A stretch of 64,000 nucleotides of DNA, from NCBI RefSeq assembly GCF_950295315.1, contig NC_080181.1:3846726-3910725 (forward strand). The letters run 5' to 3'. The position numbers and the translations under genes are program-made. The notes beneath the pieces were generated by a model that saw nothing but the letters and a program-made list of their open reading frames with translations, ran no database searches and was not told where the DNA came from. The DNA comes from Erinaceus europaeus (Eukaryota > Chordata > Mammalia > Eulipotyphla > Erinaceidae). Every line of letters starts with the position of its first letter. Within the stretch, counting starts at the first letter, position 1. Positions 33,178 to 43,317 of the stretch are shown here, piece by piece.

Positions 33178-33262
33178 GTTTACTCCCTAATTTAGTCTGC
33201 AAATATAGTACATGTACATAGTTTACACCCTAATTTAGTCTGCAATATAGTACATGTACATG
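33178..33262. repeat. Tandem duplication of about 43 bp
   Basis: GTTTACTCCCTAATTTAGTC... (33178-33220) is followed directly by GTTTACACCCTAATTTAGTC... (33221-33262), differing by one substitution near the start, a one-base deletion and the last base. Both end in GTACATGTACAT-like palindromes. Confidence 0.9.
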
Positions 33263-33369
33263 TACAAATATGTACATGTCTTGTAATGGGTATTGTTCAA
33301 AGTACTAAGAAAGAGAGACACAGGCAGAAACGAAAGGTTTTGTTTTCTTACCAGAGTTTATAGATTAAA

Positions 33370-33396
<27 letters not shown>
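33370..33396. repeat. (CA)n microsatellite
   Basis: Thirteen or so uninterrupted CA units. Confidence 0.93.
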
Positions 33397-33400
<4 letters not shown>

Positions 33401-33789
33401 TCATATTATTTCATGTATTTAGAATCAAAGAAGATGTAAAAGCAAAGGGGGGGAAGTGAGAATTTCATAAACAGCAATCAAGAAGAAATCTTTGATATGC
33501 TGGCATTGTGATAGGTAAGACTCATCAGGATAAGTTTTCACATGTGGATGTTAACCATGTACAGTGTTTAGATTGTTTAAGAAATATTAAGACTACTTGT
33601 GTGGCTTTAAGTAGTATTAAGGTAAGGCATGTATTTTAGATTTTGCAGAGTAATGAGCATCTCTTGCAAATGGTGAGGAAATGTAGCTACTAAAAATGTC
33701 TTTTCCTAGCCCAGACTGTCTTTACAAAGCTTGTAGTGAATGAGGATTCTTTTAAAAAATCTTAATAAATATTACTACACTATTACATC

Positions 33790-34343
33790 ATATGGACCTC
33801 AGGTGTGCACCATTACAAACTGAGCTGTTCATCCTTTGTTCCAATTTAGGATCCTCACTGTCACTTTCTTAGTTGTAAGCACTACTTAATCTTAAAGTTC
33901 AAAGGTCTGCTATTGTTTTTTGTTATTTCATTTGCTTATCTGCCTTCTCTATGTAATGAATACATCTGGCTAATTTCACTTAGTATAATGCCCTCAAATG
34001 GCAGGATTTCGTTTAGAGCTCAGTGGAGTTCCCTTGTGTATGTAGAGCACGTCTCCTCTGTGCATTCAGCAGTTGATGGCCATTAGGCTGTTTCCAGTGC
34101 CTGGTCATTATGCACAGAGCTGTAATGAATGTGGGCTGCATGTGTCTCTTCAAAGTTGTGTGTTTTGTATTCATCAGGTAAACGTCCAGAAGTGAGGTGA
34201 TTGTATCATAAGCAATTTCTATTTTTAACTTTTTAAGGAATCTCCATACTGCCTTTTATAGTGACTGCACTAACTGACATCCCCTGAGCATTGTTTGAGG
34301 TTCTCTTCCCTCCACATCCTTGCAGTTACTAGTTTCTTGTCTT
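33790..34343 (-). mobile_element. Old L1 3' portion, left part
   Basis: Plus strand GGCTAATTTCACTTAGTATA, ATGCCCTCAAATGGCAGG, GATGGCCATTAGGCTGTTTC and GAATCTCCATACTGCCTTTT are in the order seen on the antisense strand of ancient mammalian L1 3' regions. It continues at 34605 after a SINE-A. The start could lie up to 100 bases further left. Confidence 0.8.
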
Positions 34344-34355
34344 TTGAATAATACT

Positions 34356-34592
34356 TTTTAAAAAATATTTATTTATTTTCCCTTTTGCTGCCCTTGTTGT
34401 TTACACTGTTGTGGTTATTGATGTCGTCGTTGGATAGGACAGAGAGAAATGGAGAGAGGAGGGGAAGACAGAGAGGGGGAGAGAATGACAGAAACCTGCA
34501 GACCTGCTTCACCACCTGTGAAGCGACCCCCCTGCAGGTGGGGAGCCGGGGGCTCTAACCAGGATCCTTAGAGCGGTCCTTAACGCTTTGCG
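34356..34592 (-). mobile_element. SINE-A, short form, 5'-truncated, 12-bp TSD
   Basis: Tail AATATTTATTTATTTTCCCT, body and central region; it stops at AACGCTTTGCG, so about 40 bases of the tRNA head with the A box are missing. Flanked by perfect TTGAATAATACT (34344-34355, 34593-34604). Confidence 0.95.
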
Positions 34593-34604
34593 TTGAATAA
34601 TACT

Positions 34605-34805
34605 CTTTATTGGTGATGTGAGGAGACAGCTCACTGTTGTTTTGATTTGCACTTATCTAGTAAGAGATGAGGAGCATTCCTTCATGTATCTATTGACCAT
34701 CTCTGTGTTTTCTTTGGAAAAGTATTAGTCTTCTTGTCTCATTATAAAGTTCCCTTTATTGTAAAGTTTTACTCGTTCTCTTTATAATTGTGTATTAACC
34801 CTTTA
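34605..34805 (-). mobile_element. Old L1 3' portion, right part
   Basis: GTTTTGATTTGCACTTATCT, GAGCATTCCTTCATGTATC and TGACCATCTCTGTGTTTTCT continue the antisense L1 interrupted by the SINE. Confidence 0.82.
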
Positions 34806-34895
34806 TTCTTTTTTCATATTTTATTTATTTTATTTTAATGAGGGATATAGACAGAAACACCAGAGTACTGCTCAGCTCTGGCTTATGGTGGTGAT
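34806..34895 (-). mobile_element. SINE-C, left part (split)
   Basis: TTATTTTAATGAGGGATATA and AGTACTGCTCAGCTCTGGCT up to GTGGTG. It resumes after 35033. Confidence 0.8.
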
Positions 34896-35033
34896 ACTTA
34901 TCTAAACATAATATAATTAGTACTAGAGAAACTGTATGAAGTGAATCCAATCACTACAGAGGTGTTGATAGATAGTAGCAGATGTGACTTTTGGAATAGG
35001 CCATTTTTAGAAGCAGTTCAAACTAGGAGATGG
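34896..35033. repeat. 138-bp dispersed duplicate, copy 1, inside SINE-C
   Basis: Begins ACTTATCTAAACATAATATA and ends TTCAAACTAGGAGATGG. It is about 92 percent identical by eye to 36808-36943, with a 2-base deletion in the latter. It interrupts a SINE-C in place of the CGGGGGATTGAA segment. It has no poly(A) tail, TSD or tRNA features. Confidence 0.9.
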
Positions 35034-35098
35034 GCCTGGCAACTTGGAGACTCAGGCATGAAAGTCTTTTGCATAACCATTATGCTGTCTCCCCAGGC
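35034..35098 (-). mobile_element. SINE-C, right part (split)
   Basis: GCCTGGCAACTTGGAGACTC, CTTTTGCATAACCATTATGC and TGTCTCCCCAGGC finish the SINE-C begun at 34806. Confidence 0.82.
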
Positions 35099-36030
35099 AC
35101 AACTCTCTTTATTTTGCATTAGCCCTTTTGTGGACATATTTCTGCAAACATCTTCCAACCAGTAGGATTTCTTTTTAATTTGATGCTACTATCAGCATGA
35201 TCACTATCATGATACTGATATCACCAAAAAAGTTTAACTTATTTTGAGAGGAAGGAAACCACAGCTCAAGTTTAAGATTTAATAGTGACTCTAGAGATAG
35301 ACCATTAGCAGGAAACTTAGTGGGCATTTAGATCCATGATTTGACATTGAAACCTAGACTGGAAAAGAAAATTCTAGAAGCAGCAATGAGGAGCACAGTG
35401 GACAATTACCTCACCTACCAGCCCAATGCTCTGAAGAGTACTGTAGAGGAAAGGCAAATGTAGGAGATAGTAGTGACAAAAGCAAGGTCTTTTTGGGGAA
35501 ACTGTCTTGTTTAAAGAAGGTAAAAGTAAGACTGTAAAAGAAGAGTGTAAAGCGAACACATATGAATGAATCTGCTAAAGGTTACTTGATTTTATTTATA
35601 CTTATCCTCTGATTTTACTTGTAATTATGTTTTTATTGATTTAACTTCAGTTTATACTATTATATACATTTGGGCACTCAGTTTCACATACACACACACA
35701 CCTCTGTCTTTATGTCTAAGCCTCATGCAACACCACCATTGTGCCATTCCTTCTACCAGAGTGATCATTTATTTTTATCTCCTTTCCCTTCTCCCTGTTG
35801 TAATAATAATATTTTTGACAGAGTTTGAGTTATTTTGTTGTGATTTGTTTCTTTGCTGTTGTAGTTTAAATCACACATCTGAGAAAAGCCATCTGGTATT
35901 TTGGGGAGGGGGTCTGGCTTATTTTAATATAATTACCTCAGGCTCCATCAATCTTGCTACAAAATGGAAAATGTCATTCAGAAGCATCAGAAGAAGAAGG
36001 TCCTGGCAAAGTAGTATTCCTTTGAATACA
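35099..36030. other. Unassigned DNA
   Basis: No gene or confident repeat family, apart from a short (CA)n at 35690-35701. A 142-codon frame starting at 35725 runs into the SINE at 36048 and is not a gene. Confidence 0.45.
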
Positions 36031-36047
36031 TATACCACAGCCTCTTT

Positions 36048-36308
36048 TTTTTTTTTTGCCTCCAGGGTTATTGGTGGGCTGGGTGCCCGCACTACAAATC
36101 CACCACACCTGGCTGCTTGTTTTGTTTCATTGGATAGGACAGAGGAAAATTGAGAGAGGAGAAGGTGAGAGAGAGAGACCTGTTTCACTGCTTTTGAAGT
36201 GCCCCCCCCCTGCAGATGGGGAGACTGGGACTTGGACCCAGATCCCTGTGTGGGTCCTTGCGCTTAGTACTATGTGTGCTTAACCAGGTGCACCACCACC
36301 CAGCTCCC
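36048..36308 (-). mobile_element. SINE-A long form lacking the CAAC segment, perfect 17-bp TSD
   Basis: Long-form 3' extension (plus strand GCCTCCAGGGTTATTGGTGG) is joined almost directly to GGATAGGACAGAGGAAAATT, with only a short T-rich remnant where other copies have 60-100 CAACAA-rich bases. Head complete. TSD TATACCACAGCCTCTTT is exact (36031-36047, 36309-36325). Confidence 0.94.
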
Positions 36309-36473
36309 TATACCACAGCCTCTTTAATCAGTGTATGACTAATTTTAAATGTATAGAAGAAAGGCAACAATTATGTTTCCTGTTGGTTATTTGTTAAAAT
36401 TAAAAGTTTTTATATGTTATGATTAGACTTTCAGGTAACATTGTCATTATACTATTATGTAATGTAAGCCAGG

Positions 36474-36578
36474 TTGGGGAAGATAGCATAATGTTTATGC
36501 AAAGATACTTTCATGCCTGAGACTCCAAAATCACAGATACCATCACAAGATAGCTGAACATTGGTCTGGCAAAAATAA
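36474..36578 (+). mobile_element. SINE-C, sense orientation
   Basis: GATAGCATAATGTTTATGCA (A box), CATGCCTGAGACTCCAAAAT, then CAAGATAGCTGAACATTGGT. The B box region is substituted (ATCACAGATACC). One of few plus-strand SINE-C copies. Confidence 0.75.
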
Positions 36579-36807
36579 GTAGTCAATTAATTAAACCACA
36601 TTTTGTTCATAAATATACAATGATATATTTAGTAATGAAGATGTTTTTCTTTTGATTTAATGCACTAAGGGGTTCCTCATGCTTATCTCTTGTAGAGATT
36701 GTTATTTTATTAAAATAGTGCTGAAGTTTTCAAGTCTAATATTTGACCTTCAATTAGTACCTTTATTTAGTAAAATGCCATAGTGATAGTCAAAATATTA
36801 AGAAGAA

Positions 36808-36943
36808 ACTTATCTAAATGTAGTATAATTAGTACTAGGGAAATTGTATGAAGTGAATCCAATCACTACAGGTGTTGCTAGACACTAGCAGATGTGACTT
36901 TTAGAATAGGCCATTTCTAGAAGCAGTTCAAACTAGGAGATGG
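36808..36943. repeat. 138-bp dispersed duplicate, copy 2
   Basis: Begins ACTTATCTAAATGTAGTATA and ends TTCAAACTAGGAGATGG. Its left flank (AATATTAAGAAGA) is unrelated to that of copy 1. It runs straight into a tRNA-like SINE on its right. Confidence 0.9.
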
Positions 36944-37085
36944 CTCTTGGATAGTGTGTTGCTTTCACCTGTGTGCAACCCAGGTTTGAGGCCAGCCCCA
37001 GTACACTGAAAGAATGCTGTGGTCTCTTCCACTCATTCTCTCTGCCTTTCTGTCTTTATCTAAAAACAGACAAAACAAAAATGTA
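36936..37085 (+). mobile_element. SINE-D-like
   Basis: GGAGATGGCTCTTGGATAGT, CAGGTTTGAGGCCAGCCCCA (B box region), then CTCTCTGCCTTTCTGTCTTT and AAAAACAGACAAAACAAAAA tail. Diverged head; overlaps the end of the 138-bp duplicate. Confidence 0.62.
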
Positions 37086-37204
37086 ACTAGGAGATTGGCA
37101 TTTAATTTAAACTGTTTGAAAACTCTCCTATTTGTAAACTGCCCTCTGCTTCGTATTAGTAGCATAGTAATAGAGTTGCTTTGCAATTTATCTAAAACAG
37201 ACTT

Positions 37205-37481
37205 TTTAATTTGATTTTTAGAAGTGATTTAATAATGATTAACAAGATTATAAGATAGCAGGGGTACAATTCCACACAGTTTCCAACGTCAGAGTTCTGT
37301 GCCCCATCCCCCTCTATTGGAAGCTTCCCTATTCTTTATCCTTCTGGGAATAGGGACCAAAATTCTTCTTTGGTGCAGAAGGTGGAGGGTCTGGCTTGTG
37401 TAATGATTTCTCCCCTGAACATGGGTGCTGGTAAGTGGATCCATCTCACCGGCCTGTTTCTATCTTTCTCTAGTGGGGTAG
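37205..37481 (-). mobile_element. Family U retroelement, 3' part (split by LTR)
   Basis: GATTTTTAGAAGTGATTTAA, GGGGTACAATTCCACACAGT, GGTGCAGAAGGTGGAGGGTC up to CTCTAGTGGGGTAG. Continues at 37879. Confidence 0.85.
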
Positions 37482-37878
37482 TGCCGGGCTGGGCTAGCTT
37501 CACAGGTGGTAAAGAGACAACCAGGGACTCATGGCTGAGCTGGGAAGCAGTATCTCTTTATTCATGTGGAACACAGCTCAATCTAAGCTGAGCTAAACTA
37601 ACTATAATCACACTCCTATCCTTGTATATATACTTGCCAAGTAGGGTGGAAACAGGATGTGACATAGAGAGGGTGGAGCAAAAAGAGATTGGTGAAAATT
37701 GGGGTGTGTGACAAGGAGAGGGGGCGGAGCAAAAAGACATGGTGAACCAGTGGGGATGAAACCAGTGCCCTGCAGGCAGGGCGATGCCTAGTTAACAGTG
37801 GTTACGTAAATAGAATACAGTGTTAAGCAGGGGGGATTAAACCAATGAAACAGAAGGGGGCTTAGAAGTAGACCAACA
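37482..37878 (-). mobile_element. Solo LTR, 397 bp, class II ERV-like
   Basis: Ends are TG (37482, TGCCGGGCTGG) and CA (ACCAACA to 37878). Flanks are GGGTAG (37476-37481) and GGGAAG (37879-37884), a 6-base duplication with one mismatch; 6 bases is the usual length for class II (ERVK/IAP-like) integrations. On the minus strand there are a CCAAT-type region near 37842, two imperfect tandem U3 repeats of about 48 bases (37661-37709 and 37710-37757, each with GAGCAAAAAGA), a GC-box at 37721-37730, a TATA box near 37625-37635 and AATAAA at 37557-37562. No viral genes adjoin it. It is inserted in family U, so it is younger than that copy. Confidence 0.88.
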
Positions 37879-38680
37879 GGGAAGAGCTCTGGGGAGGGGA
37901 GGTTCCAGGACATGGGTGAGGTCATCTGTCTGGTGAGGCCAAGATGGCATCATGGTAGCATCAGCAACTTGGTGGCTGAAAGGTGGTATGATATAAAGCA
38001 AATTTTTCAATAAAAAGACACCCAAAAGTGGGAACAGGACAAATGATACAAGAGGTCTTTGTGTGGGAGGAATCTGGGAACCTTTTTTAGTTATGTTCCA
38101 TGTGGATCATGACTTTATTAATTTTTGCCTGAGGCTGATAGCACACAGGTGGACTAAAAGTATTGCCTGGGAAGATGGTGTCAGAGTTGAGAATAGAGAT
38201 AGAAAGCTGGATTAGAGAAGAGAGTAGCTCCTAAATATGAGAAGAGTATATAAATACCATTAACTGTTAACCCCATCCATATGACCTGGGGCCTCTGTGT
38301 ATTCATATTTAGTACAGGAGCCTGTGTGCTCTCTGAGTCCCTGTTAGTCTAGGCCCACAGTCAATGGTCACAGCAGGGAACATTCTAGGCTGCACTCATT
38401 TCAGGACCTGTCTCCCTCAAGTGGCAGAGTAGGCTGACCCAACCTCCCTATGGAGATTAGAGAAGTCCCTACAATTACTGCTCTACAGTGAGGGCAGAGT
38501 CTAGAGAAGCCAATAGAGGGACTATGATGGAAGTGACCAGTGATTGTGGAGAGAGGGATCTATCTATTAGAGGTCTGGGGCCATCATATCAATGTGGGAA
38601 TCCACATTGGCCCTGACTAGGGCCCCAGATATTGGGGTGGTTTGAATTGACCAAAAAGGTCATCGCTGAACTTTGCGAGA
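37879..38680 (-). mobile_element. Family U retroelement, 5' part (split by LTR)
   Basis: Resumes at GAGCTCTGGGGAGGGGAGGT and runs through ATGTTCCATGTGGATCATGA, CTCCTAAATATGAGAAGAG, CAGGACCTGTCTCCCTCAAG to CTAGGGCCCCAGATATTGG. Together with 37205-37481 this gives an original copy of about 1.08 kb. Confidence 0.82.
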
Positions 38681-39727
38681 ACAGACTATGTTTGATTGTA
38701 TTTTTATAAGTCTGAAAGAATTGGATGACTGTTTAAAAGAATGCATGAAAAAAGATAAAAGCGCTTTATTGGAAGAGAATATTGTCATCTGTTAGAGATT
38801 TAGTGCTACAATATACTCAGTACCATACCTTTTTTTAAAGAATGCAGTTTTAGACACAGGTATCTAAATCTTAGGGGGAAAGACAGTTTAATTTGTTTGA
38901 TCTTTAATTGGTTACTTTAAAAAGGTCATTAATGAATCAGTATTGGGGTAAATATAGAGCATCTTGCTCCAAATTCATGATTTCCATTCTAATATTAGGA
39001 GAAATTTTGAAAAATACATTTTAATGTAATACAGTGTCCTATTTGTCATTTCAGCATATTTTTTAAAAAGCAGTTATTACTCATTTTTTGGAAATATTTT
39101 ATCATTTCTAAAATTATGTTCAGAAGGTGGCTATATTCCATGCTTAAATTAGCATAGTAAATCTACATTCGTAGGTTGACACTTGCTGAATTATGCTTTA
39201 TGAAACAGTGAACCACATTATATGGTATGTTGCAGGTAAAGTTAAGTTATCTCAATCATTTTACCTATTCCCAGAGAAAAGAAATGTAAGATGCATTGCT
39301 TTTAATTTTTTCGTATGCTCATAAGAATTTGCTGTAATCTAAGTCCCCCCTACACATTGAGTTTGTGTTAAGAAATAGCATAAGAAAAGCTTTTTACATA
39401 GGAGGCTTTTCAAAACAATATTTTTTATTTTTTTTATTCAATAACTACTTTTAAAATCTTACCAAGGATAACTAGAGAAAGTGATTCATCTTTAACAGCT
39501 GTGTTTGTTTTATTATTGATTTTCAGGAGTGTGTTAATATATAACAGGTGGCTAAAAATTGTTGTGGAGATGGTGTAACATATTTAGAAAACCTCTACTT
39601 ATGCCAGGCATGTTGTTTTGACAATTTAAGAAAAAAAAATACTCAATTAAAATGAACATCAAATTCCTCAAATTTTCAGCAATGTCAGCTATTGAGAGTA
39701 TTTAAAATATGTGTGGTTTGTAATTTA
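38681..39727. other. Unique AT-rich DNA
   Basis: No repeat or gene is recognised. Confidence 0.5.
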
Positions 39728-39907
39728 ATCTTTTCCTACCCCACTAGGGAAAGATACAAAACAGGCTGGGGGGGTATGGATCTACCTGCCAATGTACATG
39801 TAATATGGAGAAGCAATTACAGAATCCAGAATTCCACCTTCTGCACCTCAGAAAGAATTTTGGCCCATACCCCCAAGGTGAGAAGAAATATCAGGGGAAG
39901 ATGAGGA
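39728..39907 (+). mobile_element. Family U variant, left part (split by SINE-A)
   Basis: CCCCACTAGGGAAAGATACA, GGATCTACCTGCCAATGTAC, GAAGCAATTACAGAATCCAG and CTTCTGCACCTCAGAAAGAA match family U in sense orientation. It continues at 40288 with sequence not found in the other copies. Confidence 0.8.
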
Positions 39908-39922
39908 CTCTGAACTCCAATT

Positions 39923-40272
39923 TTTTTTTTTCCTCCTCCAGGGTTATTGCTGGGCTCGGTGCCTGCACCATGAATCCACCACTCCTGGAGGCCATTTTTT
40001 TCCCCCTTTTGTTGCCCTTGTTGTAGCTTCGTTGTGGTTATTATTATTGCCCTTGTTGACACAATTCGTTGTTGTATAGGACAGAGAGAAATGGAGAGAG
40101 GAGGGGAAGACAGAGAAGGGGAGAGAAAGACAGACACCTGCAGACTTGCTTCACCGCCCGTGAAGCGACTCCCCCTGCAGGTGGGGAGCCAGGGGCTCGA
40201 ACCGGGATCCTTACGCCGGTCCCTGCGCTTTGCGCCACGTGCGCTTAACCCACTGCGCCACTGCCCAAACCC
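39923..40272 (-). mobile_element. SINE-A, long form, young, 15-bp TSD
   Basis: Full element from TTTTTCCTCCTCCAGGGTTA to GCGCCACTGCCCAAACCCC. TSD CTCTGAAYTCCAATT (39908-39922, 40273-40287) with one mismatch. CpG positions in the head (GCGCCACGTGCGCTTAACCC) remain, marking it as recent. Confidence 0.96.
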
Positions 40273-40287
40273 CTCTGAATTCCAATT

Positions 40288-40592
40288 CTATCAGGACCCA
40301 GAGAGAGAAGAGGAAAAAGCAAAGGGAATTCAGAAGTAGTAACAGATGTATATAGGTGTGACTTAGGAAGGAAGAGAAGGCAAGACCATAAAAGATGGGC
40401 AAATACATATAAATACAGACAGATAGTTATAGAAATGACAGTCAACCTGTATCTGTGACCTTGGGAGAACTGCTGCAGTTTCCACAGGAGGAAATTTAGC
40501 CACAGAACTCCAGTGCTGCGAACAGTGTGGAATTCTACTCCTGCTACCCCATAATTGTGTAAATCAATAGTAAATCACTAATAAAAATCAAT
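40288..40592 (+). mobile_element. Family U variant, right part
   Basis: GACCCAGAGAGAGAAGAGGA to GACAGTCAACCTGTATCTGT, GGGAGAACTGCTGCAGTTTC, and a 3' end GTAAATCACTAATAAAAATC that matches the family U terminus. The roughly 250 bases between are absent from other copies here, suggesting a distinct 3' UTR subfamily. Confidence 0.72.
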
Positions 40593-40632
40593 CTCATTGC
40601 CAATTACATCACCTTAGTTGTCAAACTTTCTT

Positions 40633-40865
40633 CTTGTTTTTCTTTGCCACTAGGGTTTCTACCACTCATAGTACACTTTCTTCATTTCATTTTTCCAGAT
40701 AGCAGATGAAGTGTAGAATGAGAGTGAGAGAGTGAGGGAAAGTGGAGAGACACTCTTAAGACATTTCCACTGCCTGTCTTACTCCCCCTCTACTGTTTCT
40801 CACATGTAGTGGCCATGGGCTCGAATCTTGGGTCTTGGGAATAGCAGAGTGTGCACTTTACCAGA
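40633..40865 (-). mobile_element. tRNA-derived SINE, diverged
   Basis: Plus strand TTTGCCACTAGGGTTTCTAC, purine-rich body (GAGAGTGAGAGAGTGAGGGA), CCATGGGCTCGAATCTTGGG (B box antisense) and GTGCACTTTACCAG. Closest to SINE-A/B; heavily substituted. Confidence 0.65.
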
Positions 40866-41012
40866 AGAAAAATAGCAGTTCTGATACATCTTTTAACAAA
40901 ATATCATCTCAACCATGTAGTCAAAATCTTTGAAAAGGACATGGCTTACGCCTAAAGGAATTTACTGACATAATAAATTCTGTTATAATTTTATCAATGT
41001 CTTTTACTTTGT

Positions 41013-41090
41013 TAATGTTTATTGATTTTATTTATTTCTTTATTTACCATAGTACTGCTCAGCTCTGGCTTATGGCAGTGTGGGGGGTTA
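41013..41090 (-). mobile_element. SINE-C, truncated
   Basis: TTATTTCTTTATTTACCATA, GTACTGCTCAGCTCTGGCTT, ATGGCAGTGTGGGGGGTTAA, cut where a SINE-B starts. Confidence 0.75.
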
Positions 41091-41297
41091 AATATTGATT
41101 TTATTTTATAGGATAGAGAGGAGCTAAGAAAGGAGGGGAGATAGAAAAAGAAAAAGTGAGACACCTTGTAGCATTGCTTTGCCACTTGGAAAGTTTCTTT
41201 CCCCCCGAAGGAAGAGAATGGGGGCTTGAACCCAGGTCTTTGTGCATGGTAATGAACATGTGCACTCAGCTGGATGTACAACCTCCCAGCTTCCTGT
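41091..41297 (-). mobile_element. SINE-B
   Basis: Plus strand GATTTTATTTTATAGGATAG, purine-rich body, GGGGCTTGAACCCAGGTCTT and CACTCAGCTGGATGTACAAC. Confidence 0.75.
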
Positions 41298-41344
41298 CTA
41301 ATAACTTTTAAAACATACCTATAAAAAGAATATTGTCGGGGGCC

Positions 41345-41658
41345 GAGCGGTAGTGCAGTGGGTTAAGCAAACACAGCATGAAGCTCAAGGACGGGCATAA
41401 GGATCCTGGTTCAAGCCCCTGCTTCCTACATGCAGTGAGGTCTTCTCACAAGAGGTAAAGCAGGTCTGGAGGTGTCTATCTTTCTGTCTTCTTCTCTGTT
41501 TCCTGTCCTCTCTCAATTTCTCCCTGTCCTATCCAACAACAACAACATCAGTGGCAACAATAACAATAACAAGGGCAACAAAATGGGGGGAAAAATGGCC
41601 TCCAGGAGCAGAGGATTCATAGTGAGGCATCGAGACCCAACAATAAGCTTGGAGGCAA
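41345..41658 (+). mobile_element. SINE-A, long form, 12-bp TSD
   Basis: GTCGGGGGCCGAGCGGTAGT head, B box CTGGTTCAAGCCCC, CAACAACAACATCAGTGGCA and 3' extension ending AAGCTTGGAGGC. Flanked by AAAAAGAATATT (41333-41344, 41659-41670). Confidence 0.93.
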
Positions 41659-41862
41659 AAAAAGAATATTATTACCTGGGAAGGGGCTGCACTGGCAGAA
41701 CGCATGTTTTGCGTAAGTGAGGTCCTGAATATTTCCCAGTTTTAAAAGTATATTGCAATTCAACGTCAGAAAGGCACATATATTCTTTAATTACATGGAT
41801 AGTGATTTGAAAATTATTTCATGAGTCTAAAAGTTTTCCTTCTTAACACATGATTGATGCAG

Positions 41863-42008
41863 TACAGGAGGTGGCCTAGTGGCTAAAGTACTGGACCCAA
41901 GAATATGAGGTGCAGAGTTTGATCTGTGGCATTGAATGTACTAGAGTGATGCTCTTGTTTTTTCTCTCTTTATAAATAAGTCTTAATTGGAGATAAAACT
42001 TAAAAAAA
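41863..42008 (+). mobile_element. SINE-D
   Basis: CAGGAGGTGGCCTAGTGGCT, GCAGAGTTTGATCTGTGGCA (B box region), CTAGAGTGATGCTCTTG, then ATAAATAAGTCTTAATTGG tail. Confidence 0.72.
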
Positions 42009-42077
42009 TAATTTTACATAATTGTATATTTTGAACACAGTACATATTACCATGCTTAAAGGGGGAAAAATCTAGAA

Positions 42078-42282
42078 ACTGATGGGCCGAGCACACAGGT
42101 CACCATTCACAAGAACCTGGGGTCCAGCCCTTGGTTCCAAGTCCCCAGTTCTTTTCTGAAGAGGCAGAGCTTGATGAACAGCAAAGCAGTGTTGCAGGTG
42201 TCAGTCTCTATTTCCTCCTTCCCTTCTCAACTTCTCTGTTCTATCAAATAAAATAGATACATAGACAAATATTTTTTTAAAG
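42078..42282 (+). mobile_element. SINE-B, diverged
   Basis: GATGGGCCGAGCACACAGGT, GGGGTCCAGCCCTTGGTTCC, GCAGTGTTGCAGGTGTCAGT and CTATCAAATAAAATAGATAC tail. Confidence 0.75.
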
Positions 42283-42768
42283 ACACCTAAAACATATTCT
42301 CTGATATGTTTCCCTCCTAACTTGTGATTCCCATACGTAAAGTGTAGTTTAGATTTAGGTATCTACTAGTGTGGGAGTATCAATCCAGAGTTTTTAATGC
42401 ATATAAATAAATATAAATGCACATATGCCTCTGGTGTTTGCTTTACCGCAAATCAACAATGACACTGTCATGCTTAGGGATATATTAAATCTTGTGCACA
42501 ATGTCAAAGTAGAGTCTGTGATGACTTTGATTTATAAGATCTCTTTAGAATTGGGGACACATATTGAACAAAATAAAAAATAAGCAAATATCATAAGGCA
42601 AATAACATGATTACCATTATCAGGTGTTAAATAATGTATGGTTGTAGTAAGTATTATGAAATGAAGGTATAAGCAGGAAATAGGGTAGCCAATAATTGAA
42701 CATTTGTATTTTAGATATAGCAGCATAAATGCTAAGAAGGGCTAGATATTTATGTAAAACTGTTCATG

Positions 42769-42891
42769 GTTGGACAGTGACACAGTGAATAAAGCATTGA
42801 GCTCACAGGCATGAAATCCTGTTCAATTCCTGGTTGTTGTATATACCAGACTTATGTTCTGGTTCTTAAATAAATACATACATAAGTAAAA
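42769..42891 (+). mobile_element. SINE-D
   Basis: GGACAGTGACACAGTGAATA, AAGCATTGAGCTCACAGGC, CCTGTTCAATTCCTGGTTGT (B box) and AATAAATACATACATAAG tail. Confidence 0.75.
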
Positions 42892-42955
42892 TGTCAATAG
42901 AAATAACTAATGTCGAGAAAAATGGTGAATATGCAATGCAAGGGACTTATGTTAA

Positions 42956-43102
42956 GATATATTTTATTAATTTCATGAGACAAAGCAACAGCGTGGGAGA
43001 CCAGAGCAGTACTCTGGCATGTAGAGTGCCAGGAATCTGAGCTCAGGACTTTGTGCTCCTAAGTTTCAAAGCTCTACCATTGTGCCACTTCCCAGACCAC
43101 CT
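42956..43102 (-). mobile_element. SINE-D
   Basis: Plus strand TATTTTATTAATTTCATGAG, CAGGAATCTGAGCTCAGGAC and GCTCTACCATTGTGCCACTT: a minus-strand SINE-D. Confidence 0.72.
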
Positions 43103-43317
43103 GCAGCAGCTCTTAAGAAGATCAGCATGAGGATAGCAGGGAGGGGAAGGAAAGATGAACTTATGAGTCTGAGCTCCTTCAGGTAGACAGGTAAGCTCCC
43201 AATCACAATGAGGAACAGAGACTGAATAGGTACCTTAAATGTAAAGAAATGGTAATATAGGATTCATGTCTCTGGATCTGAAAATATAGCTTATCCAAAT
43301 GGGTAATGTGCTTCAAA

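Noticed and set aside
35725..36153. 142-codon frame (plus)
   Set aside because: It joins unassigned DNA to the antisense of a SINE-A across its TSD, so the frame post-dates the insertion and is accidental.
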